DNA from: Bradyrhizobium embrapense
Lineage (GTDB): Bacteria > Pseudomonadota > Alphaproteobacteria > Rhizobiales > Xanthobacteraceae
Assembly (NCBI RefSeq): GCF_001189235.2
Contig: NZ_LFIP02000004.1
Span: 372,001 to 436,000 of the forward strand
Length of the DNA: 64,000 nucleotides
Reading direction: 5' to 3'
The notes beneath the pieces are model-generated. The model saw nothing but the letters and a program-made list of their open reading frames with translations, was not told the DNA's origin and made no database searches. The translations under genes were made by a program, and so were the position numbers. Positions 47,170 to 55,428 of this stretch are shown piece by piece. Within the stretch, counting starts at the first letter, position 1. Each line of letters opens with the position of its first letter.

Positions 47170-48543
47170 CTAGGTACCGAGCAACGTATCGATCAGCAGC
47201 TTCACGTTCAGGATCACGATCAGGCCGGCGACGATCCACGCCGCCACCGCGACCGGGAGCGAGATCGCAAGCTTGCCCATCTTGCGCTTGTCGGACACGA
47301 AGCGCACCAGCGGGATCACCGCGAACGGCAGCTGCATCGACAGCACGACCTGGCTGAACACGAGAAGCTGCGCGGTGCCGCTTTCGCCATAGAGCGCGGC
47401 GACCACGATGACCGGGACGATCGCGATGCCGCGGGTCACCAGGCGCTGCAGCCAGTCGGGCAGCTTGAGGTCGAGAAAGCCCTGCATCACGATCTGGCCG
47501 GCCAGCGTCGCGGTCACGGTCGAGTTGAGGCCGGACGCGAGCAGCGCCACGGCAAACAGCGTCGAGGCGATGCCGAGCCCGAGCAGCGGCGACAGCAGCT
47601 CGAAGGCCTGATCGATCTCGGCGACGTCGGAATGGCCGCTTTTGTGGAAGGTTGCGGCCGCCAGCACCAGGATCGCCGCGTTGACGAACAGCGCCAGCAT
47701 CAGCGCGATGGAGGAGTCGGTGGTCGCCCATTTGATCGCGTCGCGCCGGCCCTCCTCGGTCCGCGGATAGGCGCGGGTCTGCACGATCGATGAGTGCAGA
47801 TAGAGGTTATGCGGCATCACGGTGGCGCCGATGATGCCGATCGCGATGTAGAGCATCTCCGGATTGGTGACGATCTCGCGCGACGGCATGAAGCCGCCGA
47901 TCACGCCGGCGATCGGCGGCGCAGCGGCCGCGATCTGGACCACGAAGCAGACCGCGATCACGATCAGAAGCGCGACCACGAAGGCTTCGAGAAAGCGGAA
48001 GCCGCGGTTCATCAGGAGCAGCAGCAGGAACGCATCGAGCGCCGCCAGCAGCGCGCCGCCGATCAGGGGAATGCCGAACAACAGCTTCAGCGCGATCGCG
48101 GTGCCGATCACCTCGGCAAGGTCGCAGGCGATGATCGCGGCCTCGCAGGCGAGCCACAGCAGCAAATTCACCGGCCGCGAATAGGTCGCGCGGCAGGCCT
48201 GCGCCAGGTCGCGGTCGGTGGCGATGCCAAGCCGGGCCGACAGCGCCTGCAGCAGGATCGCCATCAGGTTGGAAAGCAGGATGACCGACAGCAGCGTGTA
48301 GCCGAACTTCGATCCACCCGCGAGATCGGTGGCCCAGTTACCCGGGTCCATGTAGCCGACCGAGACCAGGTAGCCTGGCCCGGCAAAGGCCAGCAGCCGT
48401 CGCCACCACACGCCTGTGCTCGGCACCGCAACGGTCGCGTTCACCTCAGGCAGGCTGCGCGCATGGCCGGCATCGCCCCGCCAGCCACCTCGCGCGGCGT
48501 CGGCAACGGAAACGGGAGACATTTCAGGGGTACGAGCGTCCAT
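47170..48543 (-). CDS. mntH: Nramp family divalent metal transporter MntH
   Basis: A 457-residue, 11-helix transporter importing Mn2+ (and Fe2+) with protons. The metal-site motifs are DPGNW at residues 66-70 (GYMDPGNWATD) and MPHNLYLHSSIVQTR in helix 6. A 45-residue polar N-terminal extension is longer than usual. ATG 48543 is used; a TTG at 48561 would add six residues, and neither has a good ribosome binding site. A Mur-like box lies 30-50 bases upstream, fitting Mn repression by Mur known for Bradyrhizobium mntH. Confidence 0.95.
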   Translation of the reverse strand: MDARTPEMSPVSVADAARGGWRGDAGHARSLPEVNATVAVPSTGVWWRRLLAFAGPGYLVSVGYMDPGNWATDLAGGSKFGYTLLSVILLSNLMAILLQALSARLGIATDRDLAQACRATYSRPVNLLLWLACEAAIIACDLAEVIGTAIALKLLFGIPLIGGALLAALDAFLLLLLMNRGFRFLEAFVVALLIVIAVCFVVQIAAAAPPIAGVIGGFMPSREIVTNPEMLYIAIGIIGATVMPHNLYLHSSIVQTRAYPRTEEGRRDAIKWATTDSSIALMLALFVNAAILVLAAATFHKSGHSDVAEIDQAFELLSPLLGLGIASTLFAVALLASGLNSTVTATLAGQIVMQGFLDLKLPDWLQRLVTRGIAIVPVIVVAALYGESGTAQLLVFSQVVLSMQLPFAVIPLVRFVSDKRKMGKLAISLPVAVAAWIVAGLIVILNVKLLIDTLLGT

Positions 48544-48572
48544 CCTCAAAGGATGGCCCAACTCTTTCGTTA

Positions 48573-48594
48573 TTGCAACTCATTTGCAAATGCA
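48573..48594. promoter_or_regulatory. Mur-like manganese box upstream of mntH
   Basis: TTGCAACTCATTTGCAAATGCA contains the perfect 12-base palindrome CATTTGCAAATG (48581-48592) and flanking TGCA units. It resembles the TGCAA...TTGCAAAT Mur-responsive sequence of rhizobial Mn genes. It lies immediately upstream of mntH on the minus strand. Confidence 0.6.
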
Positions 48595-48632
48595 TCTGGG
48601 CTCACGGAAATGATACCGGCCCTCGATCTTGT

Positions 48633-48653
48633 AAAGCACTGAGGAAGTGCTTT
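48633..48653. repeat. Hairpin between mntH promoter and PspA-fusion gene
   Basis: AAAGCACT-GAGGA-AGTGCTTT is a perfect 8-bp stem with five-base loop, ending 11 bases before the ATG at 48665. Its GAGGA loop could be the ribosome binding site of that gene but is 19 bases from the ATG. On the other strand it overlaps the likely mntH promoter. Confidence 0.5.
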
Positions 48654-48664
48654 AAATTTGCCAC

Positions 48665-49795
48665 ATGATCAAGCTGCCGGCCGAGACACCAACCGCAACG
48701 CTGCGCTACGCTCTCGCCCCCGACCCGTCAGGCATCGAGGCGATCGAGGCGACCCTTGCGGCCTATGATCGGATGATGGCAATCCTCGCCGAGGTCGCCC
48801 CTGTCGGCGCCAACCTCGTTTCGCTGCACGCCCAGGCCTACGAGAAGATCCGCAAGGAGACCGGGCTGCCCGCGCGGCTGGTGACGCTCGGCCTGCGCGA
48901 CCGCGCCAACTACATCGCGGGCGCCGCCGTCCGCCGGATACCGCTCGACGACAAGTTGTTTGCGATCAAAGGTCCAACTTCACTGACCATTAGCACTGTC
49001 AGCGGACGCGTCTTGGTGCCGTTCGACGTGCCGGGATATGTCTCGGGCTGGGAAAGCCCCTTCCCGGCGCATTTGATCTCGGATGGACGCGGCTACGAAA
49101 TCCACATCGCCGTCAAATCGAAATCAGCCCAACCGGAGGAGAAGACCATGCTTCACGAAGGCATCCTTGCGCGCATGGGCCGGCTTCTTGCCGCCATCGC
49201 GAGCCGGACCATCGACAACGTCGAGAGCAACAACAAGGTCGCGCTGGTCAAGCAGGCCATCCGCGAGATCGACGCCGGCGCCGACGAAGCACGTTATGCG
49301 CTCGGCAAGTCGCGCGCCGAGGAATTCCGCCTGAAGCGGCGCCGCGAAGAACTGGATGCCGAAACGGCCAGCCTGAATGAGAAGATCCGTCTCGCACTTG
49401 CGGAAAATCGCGAGGATCTCGCGCGCGCCGGCGTCGCACGGCAAATCGACCTGGAGTCGCAGGTGATCGCGCTCGAACGCGCGATGGATTTCATCGAGCT
49501 CGAGATCGACGAGCAGACCAAGGCGCTGCAAGCCATGCTCGGCGCGCGCCGCGAGGCGGAAACACGATTGGCCGATCTCGAACAAAGTCTGATCCGCGAG
49601 GCCAACGACGAAACCAGCCGGGCCCCATCGACGACAAATACATTGAGCGCTGAACGCGCGATGGCGGCGATCGCCCGGGTCACCGGTGTTCCCGCTGCAA
49701 GCGTGCTTGGCGACAAGGAGCTTGACGAACTCGATCGCCTGCACCGCGAAAAGGAAATCGCGGCGCGGCTTGAAAGGATCAAGTCAGAAAAATGA
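48665..49795 (+). CDS. PspA/IM30 family protein with TnpB-like N-terminal domain
   Basis: A 376-residue two-part protein. Residues 162-310 are PspA/IM30-like: MLHEGILARMGRLLAAIASR then long charged helices (AIREIDAGADEARYALGKSR; LESQVIALERAMDFIELEID), the ESCRT-III-like membrane-remodelling fold. Residues 1-160 instead recall the pre-nuclease part of IS200/IS605 OrfB (TnpB): ATLAAYDRMMAILAEVAPVG, AYEKIRKETGLPARLVTLGL, RIPLDDKLFAIKG, STVSGRVLVPFDVPGY and SDGRGYEIHIAVKSK follow the TnpB order, but there is no RuvC. A strong internal ribosome site precedes Met162, so PspA alone may also be made. The stop overlaps the YqiJ-like gene by four bases; a flotillin gene follows. The usual PspA length is about 220 residues. 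Confidence 0.8.
   Translation: MIKLPAETPTATLRYALAPDPSGIEAIEATLAAYDRMMAILAEVAPVGANLVSLHAQAYEKIRKETGLPARLVTLGLRDRANYIAGAAVRRIPLDDKLFAIKGPTSLTISTVSGRVLVPFDVPGYVSGWESPFPAHLISDGRGYEIHIAVKSKSAQPEEKTMLHEGILARMGRLLAAIASRTIDNVESNNKVALVKQAIREIDAGADEARYALGKSRAEEFRLKRRREELDAETASLNEKIRLALAENREDLARAGVARQIDLESQVIALERAMDFIELEIDEQTKALQAMLGARREAETRLADLEQSLIREANDETSRAPSTTNTLSAERAMAAIARVTGVPAASVLGDKELDELDRLHREKEIAARLERIKSEK
49135..49150 (+). promoter_or_regulatory. Internal ribosome binding site and in-frame start for PspA portion
   Basis: GGAGGAGAAG at 49135-49144 followed by ATG at 49148-49150 is the strongest ribosome site in the operon. It lies inside the larger frame, encoding Glu-Glu-Lys, and would start a 215-residue, normal-length PspA. 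Confidence 0.6.
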
Positions 49796-50454
49796 GTGCA
49801 GTTGGCGACATTCTGCTCGCCCCGGACGTGCGGCCCTTTGCGGTCGCGGCTGCGATCATGGTGGCACTTGGCGGTATCGAGCTGCTGACCACCATGGTCG
49901 GACTTTCGATCAGCGAACTCGTCGGCAAGGATTTCGCGGTCGAGGCCGAGAGCCACAATGCTCTCAGTGGCCTGTTTCTCTGGATCAACGCCGGGCGGCT
50001 TCCCCTCCTGATCCTGATCATCCTGATACTCGGCATATTCTCGATCGGAGGCTTCCTGCTTCAGGGACTGGCGCATGCCGCAGGCACCGCCATCCCGGTC
50101 TTGATTGCCGCGGTGGTTGCTGCCGCAGGCAGCATCCCGGTGATCAGAAGTGCGAGCCGCGGCCTCGCCCGCATCATTCCGCGCGACGAGAGCTATGCGG
50201 TCAACGACAGCGACTTTGTCGGCAAGGTCGCAACCGTGTCGGTCGGCCCGCTCGATCAGGGCCTGCCCGGTAGGGTTCGTCTCAAGGATGTCTTCGGCAA
50301 CTGGCACACTGTGTCGGCGCGTGCCGGCCCTGATTCCGAGGCGTTGCCGGTTGGCGCCAGCGTGCTGCTGGTCGACCGCGACGCCAAAGCCTTCATCGCG
50401 ATTGCCGCTCCCGCCGACCTCATCGAACAACGACAATCTTCCAACAGGGCATAA
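49792..50454 (+). CDS. YqiJ-like membrane protein with C-terminal OB-fold (NfeD/YuaF type)
   Basis: A 220-residue protein. Hydrophobic segments lie at residues 18-38, 63-84 (LLILIILILGIFSIGGFLLQ) and 92-113; the C-terminal part from about 125 (YAVNDSDFVGKVATVSVGPL; LPVGASVLLVDRDAKAFIAI) is an OB-like barrel. This is the E. coli YqiJ / B. subtilis YuaF arrangement, partners of flotillins at membrane microdomains. It overlaps the PspA gene by four bases (ATGA) and precedes flotillin by three bases, a tight operon. Confidence 0.85.
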   Translation: MSAVGDILLAPDVRPFAVAAAIMVALGGIELLTTMVGLSISELVGKDFAVEAESHNALSGLFLWINAGRLPLLILIILILGIFSIGGFLLQGLAHAAGTAIPVLIAAVVAAAGSIPVIRSASRGLARIIPRDESYAVNDSDFVGKVATVSVGPLDQGLPGRVRLKDVFGNWHTVSARAGPDSEALPVGASVLLVDRDAKAFIAIAAPADLIEQRQSSNRA

Positions 50455-50457
50455 CAT

Positions 50458-52218
50458 ATGTGGGAACTTGCTGTACCCGTCGCCATTGGCGTCCTCGCCA
50501 TCCTTGTCATTGGTCTGCTTTTCGCAAAACTCTACAAGCGCTCGACGCGCGATGAGGCCTATGTCCGCACCGGCCTCGGCGGCCAGAAGGTGGTGCTCGA
50601 CGGCGGTTCGCTGGTGCTGCCGATCTTCCATTCCACCGCCGCGGTGAACCTGAAGACGTTGCGGCTCGAGGTCGCGCGCGGCGGCCCGGACTCGCTGATC
50701 ACCAAGGACCGCATGCGGGTCGACATCGGCGCCGAGTTCTATCTGCGCGTCAAACCCGACTCGTCGTCGATCGCGCTGGCCGCACAGACGCTCGGCAACC
50801 GCACCAATGACGCCGCCGAGCTGCGCGAGCTGGTCGAGGCCAAATTCGTCGACGGCCTGCGCTCGGTCGCCGCCACCATGAATCTCGAGGAATTGCAGGA
50901 GCAACGCGCCACCTTCGTCAAGGCGGTGCAGGACGCGGTCGGTGCCGACATCCAGAACAACGGCCTCGAGCTCGAATCGGTGTCGCTGACCAGGCTCGAC
51001 CAGAGCGACATCAAGCATTTCAACCCGAGCAATTTCTTCGACGCGCACGGCCTGACGACGCTGACCAAGATCACCAAGGAGCGCGAACAGGAGCGCAACC
51101 AGATCGTCCGCACCACCGAGGTCAATATCGCCCAGCAGGACCTGGTGGCACGGCAGACCACGCTGACGATCGAGAGCACCAAGCGCGAGGCCGAGCTGGC
51201 CCAGCAGCGCGACATCGCCAACAAGACCGCCGCGATGCGCGCGCAGACTGCGCAGGTCGAACAGACCGCGTTGCAGAACGAGGCCGAATACCGCATCCAG
51301 CAGGAGCTCGCGGTCGCCAACAAGCAGACCGAGGCCAACCAGGCTCGCGACACCCGCAAGATCGAGGCCGATCTCGCGGTCAAGCGCCGCAACACCGAGA
51401 TGGAGCGCGATCTCCAGATCGTCGCACAGGAGAGCGCGATCGCGGTCGCGGCCAAGAGCAAGGAGCAGTCGGAGGCACAGACCATCGCCGAGACCGCGCG
51501 AGCGGTTGCGATCGCCGCCGAGGAAAAGGTCACCACCGCTCGCGCCACCGAGATCGCCGAACGCGACAAGATCATCAACGTGATCGCCGCGCGCAAGGCG
51601 GCCGAGACCGACGCGATGCCGATCACGGTCATGGCCGAGGCGGAACGCCAGGCCGCAGCCAACAAGGCGGAAGCCACCAACGTGCTCGCCAAGGCCGACG
51701 CGGCGGCCGCCACCACCCGCGCGGCCGGCGTCAAGGCGCTCGGCCAGGCCGAGGCGGAAGTCGCGACGATGAAGGCGGAGGCGCGCAACAAGCTGAGCGC
51801 CGACATGATCGCTTACGATCTCAATCTCGCGCGGATCAACGTGATCCCGAGCGCGCTCGCCGAAGCCGTAAAACCGATCGAGAAGATCTCCGACATCCGG
51901 ATCTTCGACACCGGCAGCATGCTCGGCCGGGGCGGCGCCGACGGCCATGTCAACGGCAATGGCGGCGGCAATGGCGGTCTTGGGCTTGGCGACGGCCTCG
52001 CCGCGCAATTGCTGTCGGTCTCGGCGTTCAAGCCGATGATCGACAAGATCCTCTCGGAGGCGGGCTTCCCGGCGGGCCCCGACGCGCTCACCAGCCTGAC
52101 CAGCGCGCTGGCGCAGCGCAAGGCCGAGGCCGCGCCCGCGTCTGCGGTCAGCGACGACAACCGGCCAGCCACATTGGTCGGCACCATCACCGGCCAGCTC
52201 GCGCCCGCGCCGCAGTGA
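50458..52218 (+). CDS. Flotillin family protein (YqiK-like)
   Basis: A 586-residue protein. One N-terminal membrane helix (PVAIGVLAILVIGLLFAKLY) anchors it; the SPFH/Band 7 domain runs about residues 35-190 (VRTGLGGQKVVLDGGSLVLP; MRVDIGAEFYLRVKPDSSSI). A long Ala/Glu/Arg-rich coiled coil spans about 200-460. The C-terminal flotillin region includes NVIPSALAEAVKPIEKISDI and a Gly/Asn-rich stretch near residue 500. Flotillins scaffold membrane microdomains. It is the third gene after PspA-fusion and YqiJ-like genes and is followed by a strong terminator. Confidence 0.92.
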   Translation: MWELAVPVAIGVLAILVIGLLFAKLYKRSTRDEAYVRTGLGGQKVVLDGGSLVLPIFHSTAAVNLKTLRLEVARGGPDSLITKDRMRVDIGAEFYLRVKPDSSSIALAAQTLGNRTNDAAELRELVEAKFVDGLRSVAATMNLEELQEQRATFVKAVQDAVGADIQNNGLELESVSLTRLDQSDIKHFNPSNFFDAHGLTTLTKITKEREQERNQIVRTTEVNIAQQDLVARQTTLTIESTKREAELAQQRDIANKTAAMRAQTAQVEQTALQNEAEYRIQQELAVANKQTEANQARDTRKIEADLAVKRRNTEMERDLQIVAQESAIAVAAKSKEQSEAQTIAETARAVAIAAEEKVTTARATEIAERDKIINVIAARKAAETDAMPITVMAEAERQAAANKAEATNVLAKADAAAATTRAAGVKALGQAEAEVATMKAEARNKLSADMIAYDLNLARINVIPSALAEAVKPIEKISDIRIFDTGSMLGRGGADGHVNGNGGGNGGLGLGDGLAAQLLSVSAFKPMIDKILSEAGFPAGPDALTSLTSALAQRKAEAAPASAVSDDNRPATLVGTITGQLAPAPQ

Positions 52219-52245
52219 CGTGACAGCACTCTGATCTCAACGACA

Positions 52246-52276
52246 GGCCCGCCTCTCCCGGCGGGCCTTTTGTTTT
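52246..52276 (+). terminator. Intrinsic terminator of PspA-YqiJ-flotillin operon
   Basis: GGCCCGCC-TCTCCC-GGCGGGCC is a perfect 8-bp hairpin followed by TTTTGTTTT, 28 bases after the flotillin stop. Confidence 0.92.
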
Positions 52277-52356
52277 GGGTTGTCGGGAAACGGGTGGGAT
52301 CGGGCGTCTTCCAACCACACACTATGGCCAGACGAATTTTCCTCAAGGACTCTGCC

Positions 52357-53598
52357 ATGCCCGCCGATACGCCTCGCCTGCCAAGCACCTTCAATCGCCT
52401 GGCCTGGTCCAACCTCGCCGCACAATCGGCCGAGCAGATTGCGCTTGCGGCCGCGCCCATCGTCGCCGTGCTGGTGCTCGGCGTCGGTGAAGGCCAGACT
52501 GGCCTGTTGCAAACCGCGCTGACGCTGCCCTTCATCCTGTTTGCGATACCCGCAGGCCTCTTGGCCGATCGCGTGTCGCGGCGCTGGGTGATGGCGGGCG
52601 CCGAGGCCCTGCGCGCCGCGGCATTGGCTGCGATCCTGCTGCTGCTATGGCTCGGTGCGATGACCCTGCCGCTGCTCGCCCTGCTCGGTTTCATCGCGGT
52701 CTGCGGCACGGTTGCCTACAGCGTCGCAGCGCCCGCGCTGGTCCCGTCGCTGGTGACGTCGCAGCAATTGCAGGCCGCGAATGCCCGCATCGAGCTCGCC
52801 CGCACCGTCGCTTTCGCCAGCGGACCCGCCCTCGGAGGCGTGCTGGTCGGCTGGGTCGGCGCCGCACCCGCATTCGGCTTCGCCGCGGCGCTGTCGGCGA
52901 TCGCGGTCGTGCTGCTTGCCGGCCTCTATGAGCCGGCCCGCGCGCCCGCCCCGCGACGCCATCCGATGCAGGACATCAAGGAAGGCGCCGCCTTCGTCAT
53001 GCATCACGCCTTGCTGCGGCCGGTGTTCATCACCCAGTTCATCTTCAACACCGCCTCCTTCCTGCTGCTCGCCGTGTTCGTGCCCTATGCGGTGCGCCAT
53101 CTCGGGCTCAGCGCCACCGGCGTCGGCACGACGCTTGCGATGTACGGCGTCGGCATGGTGGTTGGCGCGCTGTTCGCAACCCGCGTGATGAAGCGGCTGG
53201 CGTTCGGCACCGTGATCGGGCTCGGCCCGGTCACCGGTCTCGTCGCCTCGATCGTGATGGCGCTGACCACCTGGATTGCGACGCCGCTGCTCGCCGGCCT
53301 CGGCTTCTTCCTGCTCGGCGTCGGCCCGATCCTGTGGGTGATCTCGACAACGACGCTCAGGCAATCGGTGACGCCCCCCTCGCTGCTCGGCCGCGTCTCG
53401 GCGATCAACATCATGAGCTACGGTGCCCGCCCGCTCGGCTCCGCACTCGGCGCCGTCGTCGGCGGCTTCTATGGCGCCGAAGCCTGTCTCTACCTCGCGG
53501 CCGCGATCTTCGCCGCCCAGGCGCTGGTGATCCTGATGTCTCCGGCGGTGTCGCTCAGGCGGCAGCCTGACATGGTCGGCGAACCCGCGCGCTGCTGA
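52357..53598 (+). CDS. MFS transporter
   Basis: A 413-residue, 12-helix major facilitator of the EntS/MFS_3 drug/siderophore exporter type. The loop 2-3 motif appears as FAIPAGLLADRVSRRWVMAG near residue 64; ELARTVAFASGPALGGVLVG is the motif-C-like helix 5. The centre has a cytoplasmic loop (EPARAPAPRRHPMQDIKEGA). ATG 52357 follows AAGGACTCTGCC; an ATG at 52324 is possible. Substrate is unknown; the family member EntS exports enterobactin. It is downstream of the flotillin terminator, so independently expressed. Confidence 0.88.
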   Translation: MPADTPRLPSTFNRLAWSNLAAQSAEQIALAAAPIVAVLVLGVGEGQTGLLQTALTLPFILFAIPAGLLADRVSRRWVMAGAEALRAAALAAILLLLWLGAMTLPLLALLGFIAVCGTVAYSVAAPALVPSLVTSQQLQAANARIELARTVAFASGPALGGVLVGWVGAAPAFGFAAALSAIAVVLLAGLYEPARAPAPRRHPMQDIKEGAAFVMHHALLRPVFITQFIFNTASFLLLAVFVPYAVRHLGLSATGVGTTLAMYGVGMVVGALFATRVMKRLAFGTVIGLGPVTGLVASIVMALTTWIATPLLAGLGFFLLGVGPILWVISTTTLRQSVTPPSLLGRVSAINIMSYGARPLGSALGAVVGGFYGAEACLYLAAAIFAAQALVILMSPAVSLRRQPDMVGEPARC

Positions 53599-53610
53599 AC
53601 GGCTCCTGCG

Positions 53611-53700
53611 CTCGCCGTCATTGCGAGGAGCGAAGCGACGAAGCAATCCATCTCTCCGCAAGCGGTGAATGGATTGCTTCGCTTCGCTCGCAATGACGAG
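53611..53700. repeat. Long palindromic intergenic repeat
   Basis: The arms GTCATTGCGAG.GAGCGAAGCG..AAGCAATCCA (53617-53650) and TGGATTGCTTCGC.TTCGCTCGCAATGAC (53670-53697) are near-perfect inverted copies around a short centre. This is a repeat I recognise as frequent in Bradyrhizobium. It lies between convergent MFS and cyclase genes and may end both transcripts. Confidence 0.75.
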
Positions 53701-53708
53701 GGAAGAAA

Positions 53709-54962
53709 TCAGCTCGCCAGGTACCGCTCATACTTGCCGCCGACGACCTCGTCCGCGGTCACGGCCGGATCGAGCGTAAAGAGATCCTGGGCATGGCTGA
53801 TGCCGCGCAGGACGAAGCGGCCGGTGGAGACCAGATAGTTGCGGCCGACGGCGTCGAGCCCGGTGCGAAAATCGGTCGAGGTCAGCAGTTCGCGGTCGAC
53901 CGAGGCGCACATCGAGGCGATCCGGCTGACTTCATTCACGGCGGGCCCGACCACCGTAAAGTCGAGCCGGTCCTCGCTGCCGATGTTGCCGTAGAAGACC
54001 TCGCCGACATGGAGGCCGACATAGGCAGTGGTGGTCGGCCGGTTCTCGTTCTCGCGGCGATCGTTCAGCACCCGGATGTTATGGCGGAATCTGTGCTCGG
54101 CACGCAGCGCCGCACGCCTGGCGCTTGCCATGTTCTCGCCGGTGAACATCGCCAGCACGCCGTCGCCGATCAGTTTCAGCACCTCGCCGCCGGCATCATG
54201 GATCGCGTCGATCGAGGCCTGCGCATAGTCGTTGAGGAACGGGATGATCTCGTCCGGGCCGATGCGCTCGCTGATCGCGGTCGAGCCGCGCACGTCGGAG
54301 TACCACAGCACGGCCTTGATCTTCTCGGTGATGCCGCGCTGCATGCGCCCGCGCAGCACCTGCTCGGCCGTCTCGCGGCCGAGATAGACCCGCCCGAGGG
54401 TTCGGGCGATCTCGACCTGGGCGGCCGATTTGATCGCCAGTCCGAGCACCGGCACGAGATCGCGCAGCGCCGCCATATGGGTCTCGTCGAAGCCGTCCGA
54501 ATGGCGGGTGGTGTAGTAGGAGTAGAAGCAGTCCATCTCGCCGATCGTCCCGGCCTCGCCGAAGCGATGCACGAAGGCGGCGAAGTGCTTGTGGCCCTTC
54601 TCGGCGAGGTCGCCGATCATCGAAAATTCGTGCGGACCGGTGAGGTCGATCACCATCTCGTCATGGCCGTTTTCGAGCATGTGATGGAACGCCGACCGCC
54701 GCCAGTTCTGGCTGGCCTCGCCGCTGCTGGTCGAGCCGTATTCGAAAATGTCGGCCTCGTTGCTCTCGCCGTCGTTCCAGCGGAAGCCGCGGCCCTCGAA
54801 GATCGGATGCAAAGTGTCGATGAAGACGATCGCCCGCGACAGCGGCATGCCGGCGGCCCGGCAGCGCTCGCAGAAGCCGCGCAGCAGGTCGTTTTCCGGC
54901 AGGCCGGTCAAACCCTGGCGGACCAGCCAGTTCATGAGGCGCAAACGGGGCGTCAGTTCCAT
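53709..54962 (-). CDS. Class III adenylate/guanylate cyclase
   Basis: A 417-residue protein. The C-terminal catalytic domain (about 225-400) has the metal aspartates in AVLWYSDVRGSTAISERIG and LKLIGDGVLAMF, then GLHVGEVFYGNIGSEDRLDF with VVGPAVNEVSRIASMC carrying the Asn of the transition-state pair. The N-terminal 220 residues (MELTPRLRLMNWLVRQGLTG; IGDLAEKGHKHFAAFVHRFG) form an unnamed sensor-like domain also found before cyclases in rhizobia. It is predicted soluble. ATG 54962 is used because upstream residues lack pattern. The cyclic nucleotide product is probably cAMP. Confidence 0.9.
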   Translation of the reverse strand: MELTPRLRLMNWLVRQGLTGLPENDLLRGFCERCRAAGMPLSRAIVFIDTLHPIFEGRGFRWNDGESNEADIFEYGSTSSGEASQNWRRSAFHHMLENGHDEMVIDLTGPHEFSMIGDLAEKGHKHFAAFVHRFGEAGTIGEMDCFYSYYTTRHSDGFDETHMAALRDLVPVLGLAIKSAAQVEIARTLGRVYLGRETAEQVLRGRMQRGITEKIKAVLWYSDVRGSTAISERIGPDEIIPFLNDYAQASIDAIHDAGGEVLKLIGDGVLAMFTGENMASARRAALRAEHRFRHNIRVLNDRRENENRPTTTAYVGLHVGEVFYGNIGSEDRLDFTVVGPAVNEVSRIASMCASVDRELLTSTDFRTGLDAVGRNYLVSTGRFVLRGISHAQDLFTLDPAVTADEVVGGKYERYLAS

Positions 54963-55136
54963 ACGGTGAATTATGCCGGGCAATTGGTGCGGGAGGAAGG
55001 GCTGGTCGTCGCGTGACAGATGCGGATGCTGGTCCAGCATTGCAAGGCCGCCCGACCTCATCATTTCACGCGGAACACCACCACCTGGGCTGGCGATTCC
55101 GCTTCCCTTTGCCCCAGCCTTCGCGCACAAGAGCGC

Positions 55137-55328
55137 ATGGATAACGACACCGGCCAGCCGAATCCGATCCGACGCCTCGTGCAATGGGCGATCACCCCGC
55201 CACAATCCTATGGCGTCTACCTGGCCGCCCTCGCCCTGATGTTCACCCTGTCGTTCTACGCCGGGACGATGAAGCCGAAGCACGCGCCGGCTCCGCCGGT
55301 TGCTGCACCATCTGCGCCGCGCAACTGA
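55137..55328 (+). CDS. Small single-pass membrane protein
   Basis: A 63-residue protein: polar MDNDTGQPNPIRRLVQWAIT, then PPQSYGVYLAALALMFTLSF leading a membrane helix, then a Pro/Ala-rich tail (KHAPAPPVAAPSAPRN). I recognise it as a conserved Bradyrhizobium hypothetical. The start at 55137 is used because the upstream frame, in the cyclase 5' region, is not coding-like. It is divergent from the cyclase and may share its promoter region. Role unknown. Confidence 0.65.
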   Translation: MDNDTGQPNPIRRLVQWAITPPQSYGVYLAALALMFTLSFYAGTMKPKHAPAPPVAAPSAPRN

Positions 55329-55428
55329 TCAGCGGACCGAAACTGGGCGAAAGCGCCCGCCGTCAAAGCAGCTCAGTCATAGAACTCCGGCGAGAGCTTC
55401 AGCCCGTCGCGGTGCGCTTGGCGACCTG

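Noticed and set aside
49294..52008. A 904-residue open frame on the minus strand opposite the PspA, YqiJ and flotillin genes
   Set aside because: It is the high-GC antisense shadow of the Ala/Glu-rich coiled coils; its protein has no signature and the plus-strand genes are clearly real.
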